A stretch of DNA of 64,000 nt from Streptomyces sp. SAT1 (lineage in GTDB: Bacteria > Actinomycetota > Actinomycetes > Streptomycetales > Streptomycetaceae), in contig NZ_CP015849.1 of the NCBI RefSeq assembly GCF_001654495.1, positions 2,494,501 through 2,558,500 of the forward strand. The letters run 5' to 3'. The number at the start of each line of letters is the position of its first letter. The stretch's first letter is position 1. Both the position numbers and the translations under genes were made by a program. This document shows, one piece after another, positions 53,037 through 62,431 of the stretch. Below the pieces are notes generated by a model. That model had not been told where the DNA came from and did not search any database. It saw nothing but the letters and a program-made list of their open reading frames with translations.

Positions 53037-53963
53037 TCAGCCGGTCGGCGGCAGCGGGACGGTGGCCTCCCTGGGACGGGCCGGCGGCTCCAGCCGCTTG
53101 GCCCACCGCGTGGTGGGGGCGATGTCCTTGTGGACGGCCGTCGCGATGTTCTGGATGGTGGTGACGCCGTAGTCCATGGTGCTGTTGTCCTGGGTGAGCA
53201 CCGTGATCGTGTAGTCGTGGCCACCGCCGTCGAAGGTGCCCACGCTGTGCACCCGCCAGCCGTGCGTGGCCCGCTCCAGCCAGCCGTTCTTGACGTGCAC
53301 GGCGACCGTGGACGGCGCCCCGGCGGGCGTGCCCCAGCGCTGCGAGGACACGACCTGGCCCATCAGCTGGAGCATGTAGGCACGGGAGTTGTCGCTCAGG
53401 ACCGCGTTCTTCGCCGTGACCAGGGCGAGCAGCTTCTGCTCGTCGCGCACGGTGATCTGGGTCAGGCCCCAGTAGCCGTCCGGGTCCGGCTTGGTCTGGG
53501 TCATGCCGGCGGCGCCCAGAAAGCCGTTGATCCTGGTCAGTCCGAGCTGCTTCCACAGCGCGGTGGTCGCGTCGTTGTCCGACTGCGTGATCATCGCCTT
53601 GGTGAGCGTCACCTCGCGGTCGGTGAGATAGCGCTCGGTCTTCTTCGCGTCCCACAGCAGGGTGGCGAGGACGGTCACCTTGACCACGCTCGCCGAGTCG
53701 TAGGCGCTCGACTCGCGGAAGGTGCAGGTCGTGTCGGTGGCGCGGTCGCGCACACCGACGGCGATGGAGCCCTTGCGGCCCGCCATCGCCGCGGTGATGT
53801 CCTGCTGGAGCCTGGCGGCCAGCCCCGCCTTGCCGGACGTGCAGCTGACCTGGTCGGGAGCGGCGGCGGCCGGGGTCGCCGCGGCCACGCACGGGAGGAG
53901 CATGCCGGTGCCCGCGCCGATCGCCGCGAGCACCCTGACGCGTCGGGATATCCAGTGAGTCAT
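53037..53963 (-). CDS. Secreted class A beta-lactamase-fold serine hydrolase
   Basis: 308 residues from ATG 53963. Signal peptide ISRRVRVLAAIGAGTGMLLPCVAAATPAAAA. The SxxK nucleophile is in DSASVVKVTVL, followed by the SDN motif (TQSDNDATT) and a KNGW motif near the C-terminus in place of KTG. These place it in the serine beta-lactamase/PBP-like superfamily. The Glu of the omega loop (E-x-x-L-N) was not recognised, so it may be a DD-peptidase-like or atypical lactamase. Coupled by proximity to the phytase-like gene downstream. Confidence 0.82.
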   Translation of the reverse strand: MTHWISRRVRVLAAIGAGTGMLLPCVAAATPAAAAPDQVSCTSGKAGLAARLQQDITAAMAGRKGSIAVGVRDRATDTTCTFRESSAYDSASVVKVTVLATLLWDAKKTERYLTDREVTLTKAMITQSDNDATTALWKQLGLTRINGFLGAAGMTQTKPDPDGYWGLTQITVRDEQKLLALVTAKNAVLSDNSRAYMLQLMGQVVSSQRWGTPAGAPSTVAVHVKNGWLERATHGWRVHSVGTFDGGGHDYTITVLTQDNSTMDYGVTTIQNIATAVHKDIAPTTRWAKRLEPPARPREATVPLPPTG

Positions 53964-54084
53964 ACCCGGTGGACGCACGGATCGGAGGCAATGGTTGTAC
54001 GGCCGGGGCGATTTCGGCCACCCCTGCCCGAACGGCCCCCCGACGCGGGGTGGATGGGCACCGCCCGGCGGGTAGGAAGGGCGC

Positions 54085-54456
54085 GTGGCAGAACAGAAGC
54101 CGAGCGACCACCACCTGTCCGGACGCCTCCTCGCGGCGCTGTGGACCCTGCGCCTGCTGGCCGGACGGCCGGGCGAGCCGCCCGAGCCGGACGAACTCCT
54201 GGTCAAGGAGATGCCCATGGACTTCCTGGGCGAGGAGCTGTCGTCCGTGATGGACCACCTCATGACGGCCCGCCGCCGCGGCGGCGGCCACTGGAGGGCC
54301 GCCGCCGAGACCTTCCGCGAACTCCCCGGCCCGCTGCTCCCCCGGCGGATCCCCGGCCACACCATGAGCCCCGGCGAACAGCGCGCCTTCGTCGACGGCT
54401 ACGCCGAACAGCGCACGGCGTACGCGGAGAAGTACGGGGACCTCGTGGCGGGGTGA
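54085..54456 (+). CDS. Hypothetical protein
   Basis: 123 residues from GTG 54085 with AGGAAGGG just upstream. Soluble, helical, no signal: SGRLLAALWTLRLLAGRPGEPPEPDELLVKEMPMDFLGEELSSVMDHLMTARRRGGGHW, then TMSPGEQRAFVDGYAEQRTAYAEKY. Third positions are strongly GC, so it is a real gene. No family recognised. Same strand as the next unknown gene, 125 bp apart. Confidence 0.75.
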   Translation: MAEQKPSDHHLSGRLLAALWTLRLLAGRPGEPPEPDELLVKEMPMDFLGEELSSVMDHLMTARRRGGGHWRAAAETFRELPGPLLPRRIPGHTMSPGEQRAFVDGYAEQRTAYAEKYGDLVAG

Positions 54457-54581
54457 GCGGGCGGCGCCGGAGCGGCGGGATGAGCGGGCGGCGGACGGCG
54501 CCGGACCACGGGTCCCCCGGCCCCGGCGGTCCTTGCGATCACGGTCCGGACGCCGACGGACGGCGACGGGGAGAGAAGGAC

Positions 54582-55208
54582 GTGAGCCATCACCTGGAGA
54601 TGCGCACCGGGGACCTGCGGACGGTCGTCCGGCTGCTGACCGCGGTGGAGCCGACGCCGGAGCAGCAGCGGATGCTCGGGATCGTGCGGGAGCGGTGCGA
54701 GGAGACGGACGCCCGGTTCCGCGAGGACGGCAGGGACGGTGACCTGCCGGTCCGGCAGGCCCTGGACGAGCTGCTGGCGGGCGACTTCGGCCGGGAGGCG
54801 GATCCCGCCTACCGCCATGCCTTCCACGCCCTGGTCGCCTGCCACTTCTCCGATCCGACGGACCTGGGGTGGTGGCGCCGGCTGTCCTGGTTCTCCCAGG
54901 TGGACGACGAACTGGCTGGTCTCGGCGTGCCGTCGGAGCTGCGGCCGTCGTCCTTCCTGTTCGGCGGAACGCCGGTGCCGATGCCGCACTCCGGGGACAT
55001 CACACCGTCGACCGGCGTCCTGCCGGCCGCGCGTGCCGCCGCGGTCGCCGACGCCTACGAGGCCGTCCTCCCCCGCCTCACCGGGGAGTGCGCGCAGACG
55101 GTCGGCCCGCTCGCGAAGGCGCTGCGCTTCGAGGCGGAGGAGTGGGAGGGCGTCCAGGGGCTGGAGCTGGGACAGACCCCGGACACGATCTTCTTCTGGT
55201 GCGGCTGA
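54582..55208 (+). CDS. Hypothetical protein (SMI1-like context unknown)
   Basis: 208 residues from GTG 54582 (GAGAAGGA upstream). Soluble; HLEMRTGDLRTVVRLLTAVEPTPEQQRMLGIVRERCEE, WWRRLSWFSQVDDELAGLGVPSELRPSSFLFGGTPVPMP, FEAEEWEGVQGLELGQTPDTIFFWCG. The last half resembles small Streptomyces proteins of unknown function; no catalytic motif is visible. An upstream in-frame extension is low complexity and not preferred. Ends only 6 bp from the converging TPP-enzyme gene. Confidence 0.75.
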   Translation: MSHHLEMRTGDLRTVVRLLTAVEPTPEQQRMLGIVRERCEETDARFREDGRDGDLPVRQALDELLAGDFGREADPAYRHAFHALVACHFSDPTDLGWWRRLSWFSQVDDELAGLGVPSELRPSSFLFGGTPVPMPHSGDITPSTGVLPAARAAAVADAYEAVLPRLTGECAQTVGPLAKALRFEAEEWEGVQGLELGQTPDTIFFWCG

Positions 55209-55214
55209 CGGCGT

Positions 55215-56900
55215 TCAGTCCAGGTGCGTCGGTGCGAACATGCGCAGGACGGCGGGGAGGACGACGACCGACGGGCCGGGGGTGGCCAGGGCCTTCGTGA
55301 GGTCCTGTTCCAGCGTTTCCGGGCTCGTGCGTACGCCGGGGACGCCGAAGGACTCGGCGAGGGCCGTGAAGTCCGGGCGGGTGAGGTCGGTGGCGGTGGC
55401 ACGGCCGAAGGCGTCGGTCATGTACTCGCGCAGGATGCCGTAACCGCCGTCGTCCACGATCAGCCAGGTGACGTCCAGGCCGTACTGGCGGGCGGTGGCC
55501 AGTTCGGCGACGGAGTACAGGGCGCCGCCGTCGCCGGAGACGGCGAGGACCGGGCGGGTCGGGTCGGCCACGGCCGCGCCGAGGGCGGCCGGGAAGCCGT
55601 AGCCGAGACCGCCGGCGCCCTGGGCGGAGTGCATGGTGTTGGGCGCCTCGGCGTCGAAGGCCGACCACGCCCAGTACGCCAGGATCGTCATGTCCCAGAA
55701 GGACGGCGAACCGGCGGGCAGGGCGCGGCGCACGGCGGCCAGGACGTCCTGCTCCAGGGTCAGTTCCTGGGCGGCGAGGCGGCCCCGGACCTTGGCCAGC
55801 AGCTCCCGCACCCGGTCGGCGGCCGTGTCGTCGCGGCGCTCCCCGGTGGTCTCCAGGAGTGCCTGGAGGGCGAGGCGGGCGTCCGCGTGGATGCCGAGGG
55901 CCGGGTGGTTCGACTCCAGCTTGCCGAGGTCGACCTCGATCTGGACGATACGGCCGCGCGGGGCGAACGTGTGGTAGTTCGAGGAGAGTTCGCCGAGTCC
56001 GGAGCCGACGACCAGCAGGACGTCGGCGTCCTCCAGGAAGTCGGTGGTGTGCCGGTCCTCCAGCCAGGACTGGAGGGAGAGCGGGTGGTTCCAGGGGAAG
56101 GCGCCCTTGCCGCCGAAGGTGGTGACCACGGGCGCGTTCAGCCGTTCGGCGAGCGCCCGCAGCTTCTTGGCGGCGTCGGCGCGGACCACCCCGCCGCCCG
56201 CGATGATCGCCGGGCGCTCCGCCGTGGACAGCAACCGGGCGGCGACGGCGGTCAGTTCGGGGCGGGGCACCAGCTCCTGCGGGGTGGCGTCCACCGCCGT
56301 GACCTGCGGCAGCACGGTCTCGGCCAGCAGCACGTCCTGCGGGATCTCCACCCAGACCGGGCCGTGCGGCGCGGTGAGCGCGGACTGCCAGGCCGCCGCG
56401 AGGGCGGACGGGATCTGGGAGGCGGTACGCACCGGGTGGACGGACTTCACCACGCCCCGGAACACGGCGGCCTGGTCGGGCAGTTCGTGCAGATAGCCGT
56501 GGCGTCCGCCGCCGAGTCCGGCGACGGGGACCTGGCTGCCGATGGCGAGGACCGGCGCCGAGGCCGCCGCCGCCTCCTGGAGCGCGGGCAGGCAGGTGAG
56601 GGCTCCCGGGCCGGTGGACACCAGCAGCGGGGCGGCCTCGCCGGTGATCCGGCCGTACGCGTCGGCCGCGAAGCCCGCGTTGCCCTCCGTGCGCAGGCCG
56701 ACGTAGCGCAGGTCCGAGCGGCGCAGCGCGTCGAACACGCCCAGGGCGTGCTGGCCGGGCAGGCCGAAGACGGTGGTCGCGCCCAGCCCGGCCAGGGTCT
56801 CCACGACCAGGTCCGCGCCGGTGCGGCCCGGGGGCGGACTGAGCGCCGCCTCCGTCTGGGCGGGCGTCGGGCGGAGCACCAGGTCGTGGTCGTGGGTCAC
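55215..56900 (-). CDS. Thiamine-pyrophosphate enzyme, possibly a 2-oxo acid decarboxylase
   Basis: 561 residues from GTG 56900, GTGA overlap with the agmatinase gene. Acetolactate synthase/decarboxylase superfamily: N-domain [18 protein letters not shown] and [19 protein letters not shown] with the catalytic Glu, a central domain, and the TPP-binding motif [35 protein letters not shown]. Partnered with a ureohydrolase, it could decarboxylate 2-ketoarginine as AruI does in Pseudomonas, feeding guanidinobutyrate to the hydrolase; that link is inference. It could equally be a generic 2-oxo acid decarboxylase. Confidence 0.85.
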   Translation of the reverse strand: MTHDHDLVLRPTPAQTEAALSPPPGRTGADLVVETLAGLGATTVFGLPGQHALGVFDALRRSDLRYVGLRTEGNAGFAADAYGRITGEAAPLLVSTGPGALTCLPALQEAAAASAPVLAIGSQVPVAGLGGGRHGYLHELPDQAAVFRGVVKSVHPVRTASQIPSALAAAWQSALTAPHGPVWVEIPQDVLLAETVLPQVTAVDATPQELVPRPELTAVAARLLSTAERPAIIAGGGVVRADAAKKLRALAERLNAPVVTTFGGKGAFPWNHPLSLQSWLEDRHTTDFLEDADVLLVVGSGLGELSSNYHTFAPRGRIVQIEVDLGKLESNHPALGIHADARLALQALLETTGERRDDTAADRVRELLAKVRGRLAAQELTLEQDVLAAVRRALPAGSPSFWDMTILAYWAWSAFDAEAPNTMHSAQGAGGLGYGFPAALGAAVADPTRPVLAVSGDGGALYSVAELATARQYGLDVTWLIVDDGGYGILREYMTDAFGRATATDLTRPDFTALAESFGVPGVRTSPETLEQDLTKALATPGPSVVVLPAVLRMFAPTHLD

Positions 56901-57868
56901 TTGGCTGCCTTCTCCTCGGCGATCTGTCGGGCCATGATCGTGGTCAGCTCGTAGGCGGTGTGGGAGGCCGCCACCGAGGTGATCTCGGCGTGATCGTAGG
57001 CCGGGGCGACCTCGACGACGTCGGCCGACACCAGGCGGCAGGAGGCCAGGCCGCGCAGGATCTCCAGGAGTTCGCGGGAGGTCATGCCGCCGGCCTCGGG
57101 CGTGCCGGTGCCGGGCGCGTGGGCCGGGTCCAGGCAGTCGATGTCGATGGAGATGTACAGCGGCCGGTCGCCGATGCGCTGGCGCAGCTGGTCGGCGATC
57201 TCGTCGGCGCCGCGCCGGTAGACGTCCGCCGAGGTGACGATGCCGAAGCCCATCTTCTCGTCGTCGGTCAGGTCCTGCTTGCCGTAGAGCGGGCCGCGGG
57301 TGCCGACGTGGGAGAGGGCGGAGGTGTCGAGGATGCCCTCCTCCACGGCCCGGCGGAAGGGGGTGCCGTGCGTGTACTCGGCGCCGAAGTAGGTGTCCCA
57401 GGTGTCCAGGTGGGCGTCGAAGTGCAGCAGGGCGACCGGGCCGTGCTTCCTGGCGACCGAACGCAGCAGCGGCAGCGCGATGGTGTGGTCGCCGCCGAGG
57501 GTCATCAGGCGGGCGCCGGTGCCGAGCAGGTCGGCGGCGGCGGCCTCGACGGTCTCCACGGCCTCGTTGATGTCGAACGGGTTGACGGCGATGTCCCCGC
57601 CGTCGGCGACCTGGGCGAGGGCGAACGGGGAGGCGTCCTGCGCCGGGTTGTAGGGGCGCAGCAGCCGGGACGCCTCGCGGATGGCGTTGCCGCCGAAGCG
57701 GGCGCCGGGCCGGTAGGAGACACCGGAGTCGAACGGCACGCCCACCACCGCGACGTCGGCGGTGCCCACCTCGTCGAGGCGGGGCAGCCGGGCGAAGGTG
57801 GCCGGGCCGGCGTAGCGGGGGATCCGGGAGGAGTCGACCGGGCCGCGGGGCGTCTCGTTGCCGCTCAT
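56897..57868 (-). CDS. Agmatinase/guanidinobutyrase family ureohydrolase
   Basis: 323 residues from ATG 57868. Mn-dependent ureohydrolase: [33 protein letters not shown], and [21 protein letters not shown] with all Asp/His metal ligands, and [18 protein letters not shown]. Cleaves agmatine or 4-guanidinobutyrate to urea plus amine. The downstream TPP enzyme and the divergent PucR regulator support a guanidino-compound catabolic operon. The Shine-Dalgarno site AGAAGG is 9-11 nt upstream. Which substrate is used is not decided by the sequence. Confidence 0.92.
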   Translation of the reverse strand: MSGNETPRGPVDSSRIPRYAGPATFARLPRLDEVGTADVAVVGVPFDSGVSYRPGARFGGNAIREASRLLRPYNPAQDASPFALAQVADGGDIAVNPFDINEAVETVEAAAADLLGTGARLMTLGGDHTIALPLLRSVARKHGPVALLHFDAHLDTWDTYFGAEYTHGTPFRRAVEEGILDTSALSHVGTRGPLYGKQDLTDDEKMGFGIVTSADVYRRGADEIADQLRQRIGDRPLYISIDIDCLDPAHAPGTGTPEAGGMTSRELLEILRGLASCRLVSADVVEVAPAYDHAEITSVAASHTAYELTTIMARQIAEEKAAK

Positions 57869-58113
57869 GATGAAAAGCCTTCTTTCCTGCGCTTCGTCGC
57901 GCATGTACTGCTTCAGGCGACTCTACTGGTGTGCGCCGGGCGGGTCCGGGCGCGCGTTCGGGCCGGGCCCGGCGGGGACGCCGGGTCCCCGGGCCGCCCC
58001 GGAGGCCGCCGGGACGGCCCGGGGCGCACCGACCGACACTAGGCGGCCGGGAAGCGGCTGCGAAGTGTACGTTTCCTCCATCCGAGCAGCCCCGGAAGGA
58101 GGAATCGCACACC

Positions 58114-59688
58114 ATGCCGGACACTCCCGCACCGCAGCCCCCGCCCGCGCCTCCGGCCCCACCAGCCCCACCAGCCCCGCCAGCCCCTCCGGTCCCGCCG
58201 ACCCCGCCCGTCCCGCTGTCCGCGCTGCTGTCCCGCGAGGACCTGGCCCTGCGCCTGCTCGCCGGGCCGTGCGGCCCGGGTGTCGTGATCCACGGGGCGC
58301 ACACCACGGAGATGGCCGACCCCTACCCGTACCTGCTGGGCGGCGAGCTGCTGCTGACCGCGGGCGTGCACGTCCCCGGGCCCGCAGAGGGGGGCGTGCC
58401 CGCCGGGTACTTCGACGCCTATGTCGACCGGATCGTCGCGGCGGGCGGGGCGGCCCTCGGCTTCGGCGTGGCCCCGGTCCACGACACCGTGCCCGCCGCC
58501 CTGGCCGCCGCCTGCGCCGGGCGCGGGCTGCCGCTGGTCGAGGTGCCCCCGCGGACCACCTTCGCCGCGGTGGCCCGCGCCGTGTGGCAGCTGGTGGCCG
58601 AGGCGCGGCTGGCCGAGCTGCGCCGGGTCACCGGGGCCCAGCAGGGCCTGGCCGCCGCCGCCTCGCGGCCCGACCCGGTGCCGTCCGTGCTGCGCCGGCT
58701 GGCCCGGGAGCTGGCCGGCGCGGCCGTGCTGTACGGGCCGGACGGCGCACCGGTCGCGCGGGCCGGGCGGGACCCGGCGGCCGGGGTGCCGGACGCGCTG
58801 GCGGCGCTGGCCGCCCGGGTGCGGCCCGGGGAGCGGGCGGGCGCGCGGGCGCCCAGCTCGGCCACCGACACCGCCGCCGGGACCCGGCTGGCCGCCTACG
58901 CGCTGGGCGCGGGCCGGGGTTTCGTCCTCGCCGTCGCCTCGGCGCGGCACGAGCCCGGCGACCACACCATCGCCTCGGTGGCCGCGGTCCTGCTGTCCCT
59001 GCTCACCGGCGAGCACCGGGGCGGCAGCGGCGCCGACCGGTCCGCCGCGCTGGTGCGGCTGCTGCTGGGCGCACCGGCCGAGGAGGTGGCGCCGCTGCTC
59101 GGCGCGGGCCCCTGGACCGTGGTGCACGCCCGTCCCGAGCACCGGCCGGACCGGCCGGACCGGCCCGCCGACCGGATCGCCGCCTCGGCGCTGGGCGCCG
59201 CCCTGGGCTCGCCCCTGGTGGACCTGGCGGACGACGGATCGGGGGTCGTAAGGGTGCTGCTGCCCGCCGACCGGGCACCGGCCGCGCAGCCCGGCTGGAC
59301 GCTCGGGCTCAGCGCGCCCGCCGCGCCCGCGCAGTGGGCCGCCGCCGACACCCAGGCGGCCCGCGCCCTGGCCCGCGCCCGCGCCACCCGCGCCGCCCTG
59401 GTCCGCCACGCGGACCGGCCCGCGCTGGACGACCTGGTGCCGCCCGGTGCGGCCGCCGCCCACGCCCGTGCCGTGCTCGCCCCGCTGGCCGGGCACCCGG
59501 CGCTCACCGAGACGCTGCGCGCCTGGCTGTCGCTGCACGGCGGCTGGGACCGCACGGCGGTGGCGCTGGCCGTGCACCGCAACACCGTGCGGCAGCGGAT
59601 CGCCCGGTGCGCGGCCCTGCTCGGCGCCGACCTGGACGATCCCGACGTCCGCATGGAGCTGTGGTTCGCGCTCGGGCGCCGGGAGTGA
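58114..59688 (+). CDS. PucR-family transcriptional regulator
   Basis: 524 residues from ATG 58114 (AAGGAGG about 11 nt upstream). The N-terminal tail is a Pro/Ala repeat (PPAPPAPPAPP) from a 9-bp DNA repeat. Then a PucR-type sensory region (LLGGELLLTAGVHVPGPAEGG) and a C-terminal HTH_30 domain: LTETLRAWLSLHGGWDRTAVALAVHRNTVRQRIARCAALLGADLDDPDVRMELWFAL. Divergent from the ureohydrolase/TPP operon across 245 bp, so it most likely activates that operon in response to a guanidino or purine-type metabolite. Confidence 0.88.
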   Translation: MPDTPAPQPPPAPPAPPAPPAPPAPPVPPTPPVPLSALLSREDLALRLLAGPCGPGVVIHGAHTTEMADPYPYLLGGELLLTAGVHVPGPAEGGVPAGYFDAYVDRIVAAGGAALGFGVAPVHDTVPAALAAACAGRGLPLVEVPPRTTFAAVARAVWQLVAEARLAELRRVTGAQQGLAAAASRPDPVPSVLRRLARELAGAAVLYGPDGAPVARAGRDPAAGVPDALAALAARVRPGERAGARAPSSATDTAAGTRLAAYALGAGRGFVLAVASARHEPGDHTIASVAAVLLSLLTGEHRGGSGADRSAALVRLLLGAPAEEVAPLLGAGPWTVVHARPEHRPDRPDRPADRIAASALGAALGSPLVDLADDGSGVVRVLLPADRAPAAQPGWTLGLSAPAAPAQWAAADTQAARALARARATRAALVRHADRPALDDLVPPGAAAAHARAVLAPLAGHPALTETLRAWLSLHGGWDRTAVALAVHRNTVRQRIARCAALLGADLDDPDVRMELWFALGRRE

Positions 59689-59750
59689 CCCGCGTCCCAG
59701 CCTCTCGGGTACGGCGGTCGCGCGCCGCCCGCTGCCCCACAATGGGAGCC

Positions 59751-60539
59751 ATGCCGATACCCGGGACACCCAGCCGCGCCGAACTCGTCGACCACCTCGT
59801 CAGGACCCGTATCGCGGGGGACGTCGCCACGCCCCGCGAGAACAACCTGTCGCACTACCGCAAACTGGCCAACGGCGACCGGAACTACTGGCTCGGCCTG
59901 GAACTCGGCGACCGCTGGACCGACGAGCAGGACGTGCTCGCGGTGATGGCCGAGCGGGTCGGGGTCGTCGACGACCCGGAGCACCGCCAGGGCCAGGACA
60001 CCATCGATCCCGAGCTGACCGTGGACGGCCTGGAGCGGCTGGCCGGGCGGCTGCGCAAGGCGGCCGACGGCGGGCAGCGGGTGCTGCTGGCCACCGGCCA
60101 CCCCGGCGGCCTGCTGGACGTGCACCGCGCCACGGCCGCCGCGCTGCGGGCCGCCGGCTGCGAGATCGTCGTCATCCCCGAGGGCCTGCAGACCGACGAG
60201 GGCTACGTCATGCAGTTCGCGGACGTGGCGATGCTGGAGCACGGCGCCACGCTGTGGCACACCCACTCCGGCGAGCCGATGCGGGCGATCCTGACCGGTC
60301 TGGAGCGCGCGGGCCGGCCGCTGCCCGACCTGGTCGTCGCCGACCACGGCTGGGCGGGCTGCGCCGGACAGCTGGGCGTGGACTCCTGCGGCTACGCCGA
60401 CTGCAACGACCCGGCGCTCTTCCTCGCCGAGGCCGAGGGCACCGTCCAGGTGACGGTCCCGCTCGACGACCACGTGGTCAGCCCGCGCCACTACGACCCG
60501 ATGACGGCGTATCTGCTGGAGCAGGCGGGCCTGGCCTGA
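59751..60539 (+). CDS. Conserved actinobacterial protein, putative phosphatase
   Basis: 262 residues from ATG 59751; an ATG three codons earlier (59742) is also possible. The N-terminus PIPGTPSRAELVDHLVRTRIAGDVATPRENNLSHYRKLANGDRNYWLGLELGDRW is a well-conserved Streptomyces protein family. Further motifs: LLATGHPGGLLDVHRATA, VIPEGLQTDEGYVMQFADVAMLEHGA, VADHGWAGCAGQLGVDSCGYADCND. Often labelled phosphatase, but I see no classical phosphatase signature, so function is unsettled. Convergent with the CDF gene, 10 bp apart. Confidence 0.6.
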   Translation: MPIPGTPSRAELVDHLVRTRIAGDVATPRENNLSHYRKLANGDRNYWLGLELGDRWTDEQDVLAVMAERVGVVDDPEHRQGQDTIDPELTVDGLERLAGRLRKAADGGQRVLLATGHPGGLLDVHRATAAALRAAGCEIVVIPEGLQTDEGYVMQFADVAMLEHGATLWHTHSGEPMRAILTGLERAGRPLPDLVVADHGWAGCAGQLGVDSCGYADCNDPALFLAEAEGTVQVTVPLDDHVVSPRHYDPMTAYLLEQAGLA

Positions 60540-60549
60540 GCGCCGCCCC

Positions 60550-61530
60550 TCACGGCAGCGGGCCGCGCCGGGCGCGGCCCGGCGTCGGGTCCAGATAGAC
60601 CCGGCCGACCAGGGGCAGGGCCGCGCGCAGCCGCCGCTCGGCCTGCTCGCACGTCCATTCGATCCGGGCGGCGCTCGCCCCGTCCCGGAGGTCGACCTTC
60701 GCCGCCACCAGCGCCTCCCGGGGCCCCTGCACCAGCGTGACCAGCTCCAGTACGTCCTCGATGTCGTCCAGGGCCAGCAGCTCGCGCCGGATCAGCTCCC
60801 GGGCGGCGGGCGGCAGCGGGCGGCCGATCAGCAGCTCCGCGTTGGACCGGCCCAGCACCCAGGCGACGTACAGCAGCAGCGCGCCGATGCACAGCGAGGC
60901 GACACCGTCCCAGACGCCCGAGCCGGTGAGCTGGCCGCCGAGCAGGCCGCCCGCCGCGAGCAGCAGGCCGACCAGGGCGGCGGAGTCCTCCATGACGACG
61001 GCCTTGACGGCGGTGTCGGCGGTGCGCCGGAACCAGCGGCGGAAGGGCACCGCGAGCCGGGCGGCCTCGCCGCGCGCCTGGCGCAGACCCGTGCGCAGCG
61101 AGAAGCCCTCCAGCAGGAAGGCCACGGCGAGCACCAGGTACGCCACCAGCGGATCGCCCGGCTCCTCGCCCGCGACCAGGGTGTGCACGCCGTCGTAGAG
61201 GGAGAAGACCGCGCCGCCGACGAAGGTGGCGACGGCGGCCAGCAGCGCCCAGATGTAGCGCTCGGGGCCGTAGCCGAGGGGGTGCTCCTCGTCGGCGGGG
61301 CGCTCGCTGCGCTTGAGCGCGGTCAGCAGCAGCACCTCGGTGACCGTGTCGGCCACCGAGTGCGCGGCCTCGGACAGCATCGCGCTGGATCCGCTGAGCA
61401 CGCCGGCGACCGCCTTGGCCAGCGCGATGCCCAGGTTGGCGAGGGCGGCGACGATCACCGTGGTGGTGCTCTCGCCGCCGCCCCGCCGTGCCTGTGGGCC
61501 GTCCTGGTCGTCCTGGTCGGTCTGCGCCAT
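60550..61530 (-). CDS. Cation diffusion facilitator family transporter
   Basis: 326 residues from ATG 61530, 5 bp after the TesB stop. CDF fold: VIVAALANLGIALAKAVAGVLSGSSAMLSEAAHSVADTVTEVLLLTA, where SEAAHSVADT matches the [N/S]xx[x]H-xxxD metal motif of span 2; VVMEDSAALVGLL for span 5; and a cytoplasmic C-domain (DIEDVLELVTLVQGPREALVAAKVDL). Expels divalent metal such as Zn or Fe. Its place behind a fatty-acid-type operon is unusual and probably reflects transcriptional convenience. Confidence 0.85.
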   Translation of the reverse strand: MAQTDQDDQDGPQARRGGGESTTTVIVAALANLGIALAKAVAGVLSGSSAMLSEAAHSVADTVTEVLLLTALKRSERPADEEHPLGYGPERYIWALLAAVATFVGGAVFSLYDGVHTLVAGEEPGDPLVAYLVLAVAFLLEGFSLRTGLRQARGEAARLAVPFRRWFRRTADTAVKAVVMEDSAALVGLLLAAGGLLGGQLTGSGVWDGVASLCIGALLLYVAWVLGRSNAELLIGRPLPPAARELIRRELLALDDIEDVLELVTLVQGPREALVAAKVDLRDGASAARIEWTCEQAERRLRAALPLVGRVYLDPTPGRARRGPLP

Positions 61531-61535
61531 GCCCC

Positions 61536-62426
61536 TCAGTGTTCCCGGGGTTCCCGGGGAACGCGCACCACGCCTTCCTGGATCACCGTGACGGCCAGCC
61601 GCCCGTCCTGGGTGTGGATACGGGCCTGCCCGAGCCCGCGCCCGCCGGACGCCGACGGCGAGACCTGGTCGTACAGCAGCCACTCGTCGGCGCGGAAGGG
61701 CCGGTGGAACCACATCGCGTGGTCCAGGGAGGCCCCGACGACGTCGCCGACCGCCCAGCCGCCGCGCCCGTGGGCGAGCAGCACCGAGTCGAGCAGCGTC
61801 ATGTCCGAGACGTAGGTGGCGAGGACGACGTGCAGGAGCGGGGTGTCGACGTCGCCGTCGAGCTTGCCGTTGGCCCGGAACCACACCTGCGAGTGCGGCT
61901 CGCGGGGTGTGCCGTAGTCGCCGTACGGGGGTTCGCCGACGTAGCGCAGGTCGACGGCCTCACGGGTCTCCAGGAGCCGTTCGACCACCTCGGGCGCCAG
62001 ATGGCCGTAGCCGCGCAGCCGCTCGGCGGAGGTGGGCAGGGTCTCCGGGTCCGGCGCGGGCGGCATGGGCACCTGGTGGTCCAGGCCCTCCTCGTACGTC
62101 TGGAAGGACGCCGAGAGGTGGAAGACCGGCTGCCCGTGCTGGACCGCGACCACCCGGCGGGTGGTGAAGGAGCGGCCGTCGCGGATGCGGTCCACCGTGT
62201 AGACGATGGGCGCGCCGGGGTCGCCGGGGCGCAGGAAGTAGGCGTGCAGCGAGTGCGCGTGCCGGTCGGCGGGGACCGTGCGCCCGGCGGCGACCATCGC
62301 CTGCGCCGCGACCTGCCCGCCGAAGACGCGCGGGACGACGGCCGAGCGGGAGCGGCCCCGGAAGATGTCCTGCTCGATCCGCTCCAGGTCGAGCAGATCG
62401 AGCAGGGACCGCAGTGCCGTGCTCAC
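61536..62426 (-). CDS. tesB: Acyl-CoA thioesterase II (TesB-type)
   Basis: 296 residues from GTG 62426, 5 bp after the acyl-CoA dehydrogenase stop. Double-hotdog TesB: LLDLLDLERIEQDIFRGRSRSAVVPRVFGGQVAAQAMVAAGRTV, LRPGDPGAPIVYTVDRIRDGRSFTTRRVVAVQHG, ATYVSDMTLLDSVLL, GASLDHAMWFHRPFRADEWLLYDQ (active-site Asp-Gln set). Hydrolyses acyl-CoA to free acid and CoA, here probably balancing acyl-CoA pools with the dehydrogenase encoded upstream. Confidence 0.93.
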   Translation of the reverse strand: MSTALRSLLDLLDLERIEQDIFRGRSRSAVVPRVFGGQVAAQAMVAAGRTVPADRHAHSLHAYFLRPGDPGAPIVYTVDRIRDGRSFTTRRVVAVQHGQPVFHLSASFQTYEEGLDHQVPMPPAPDPETLPTSAERLRGYGHLAPEVVERLLETREAVDLRYVGEPPYGDYGTPREPHSQVWFRANGKLDGDVDTPLLHVVLATYVSDMTLLDSVLLAHGRGGWAVGDVVGASLDHAMWFHRPFRADEWLLYDQVSPSASGGRGLGQARIHTQDGRLAVTVIQEGVVRVPREPREH

Positions 62427-62431
62427 GGGTC

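Noticed and set aside
53007..55208. Long plus-strand frame running into the hypothetical gene at 54582
   Set aside because: The first 1.5 kb is antisense to the secreted hydrolase gene and low complexity; only the part from GTG 54582 with a Shine-Dalgarno site is protein-like.
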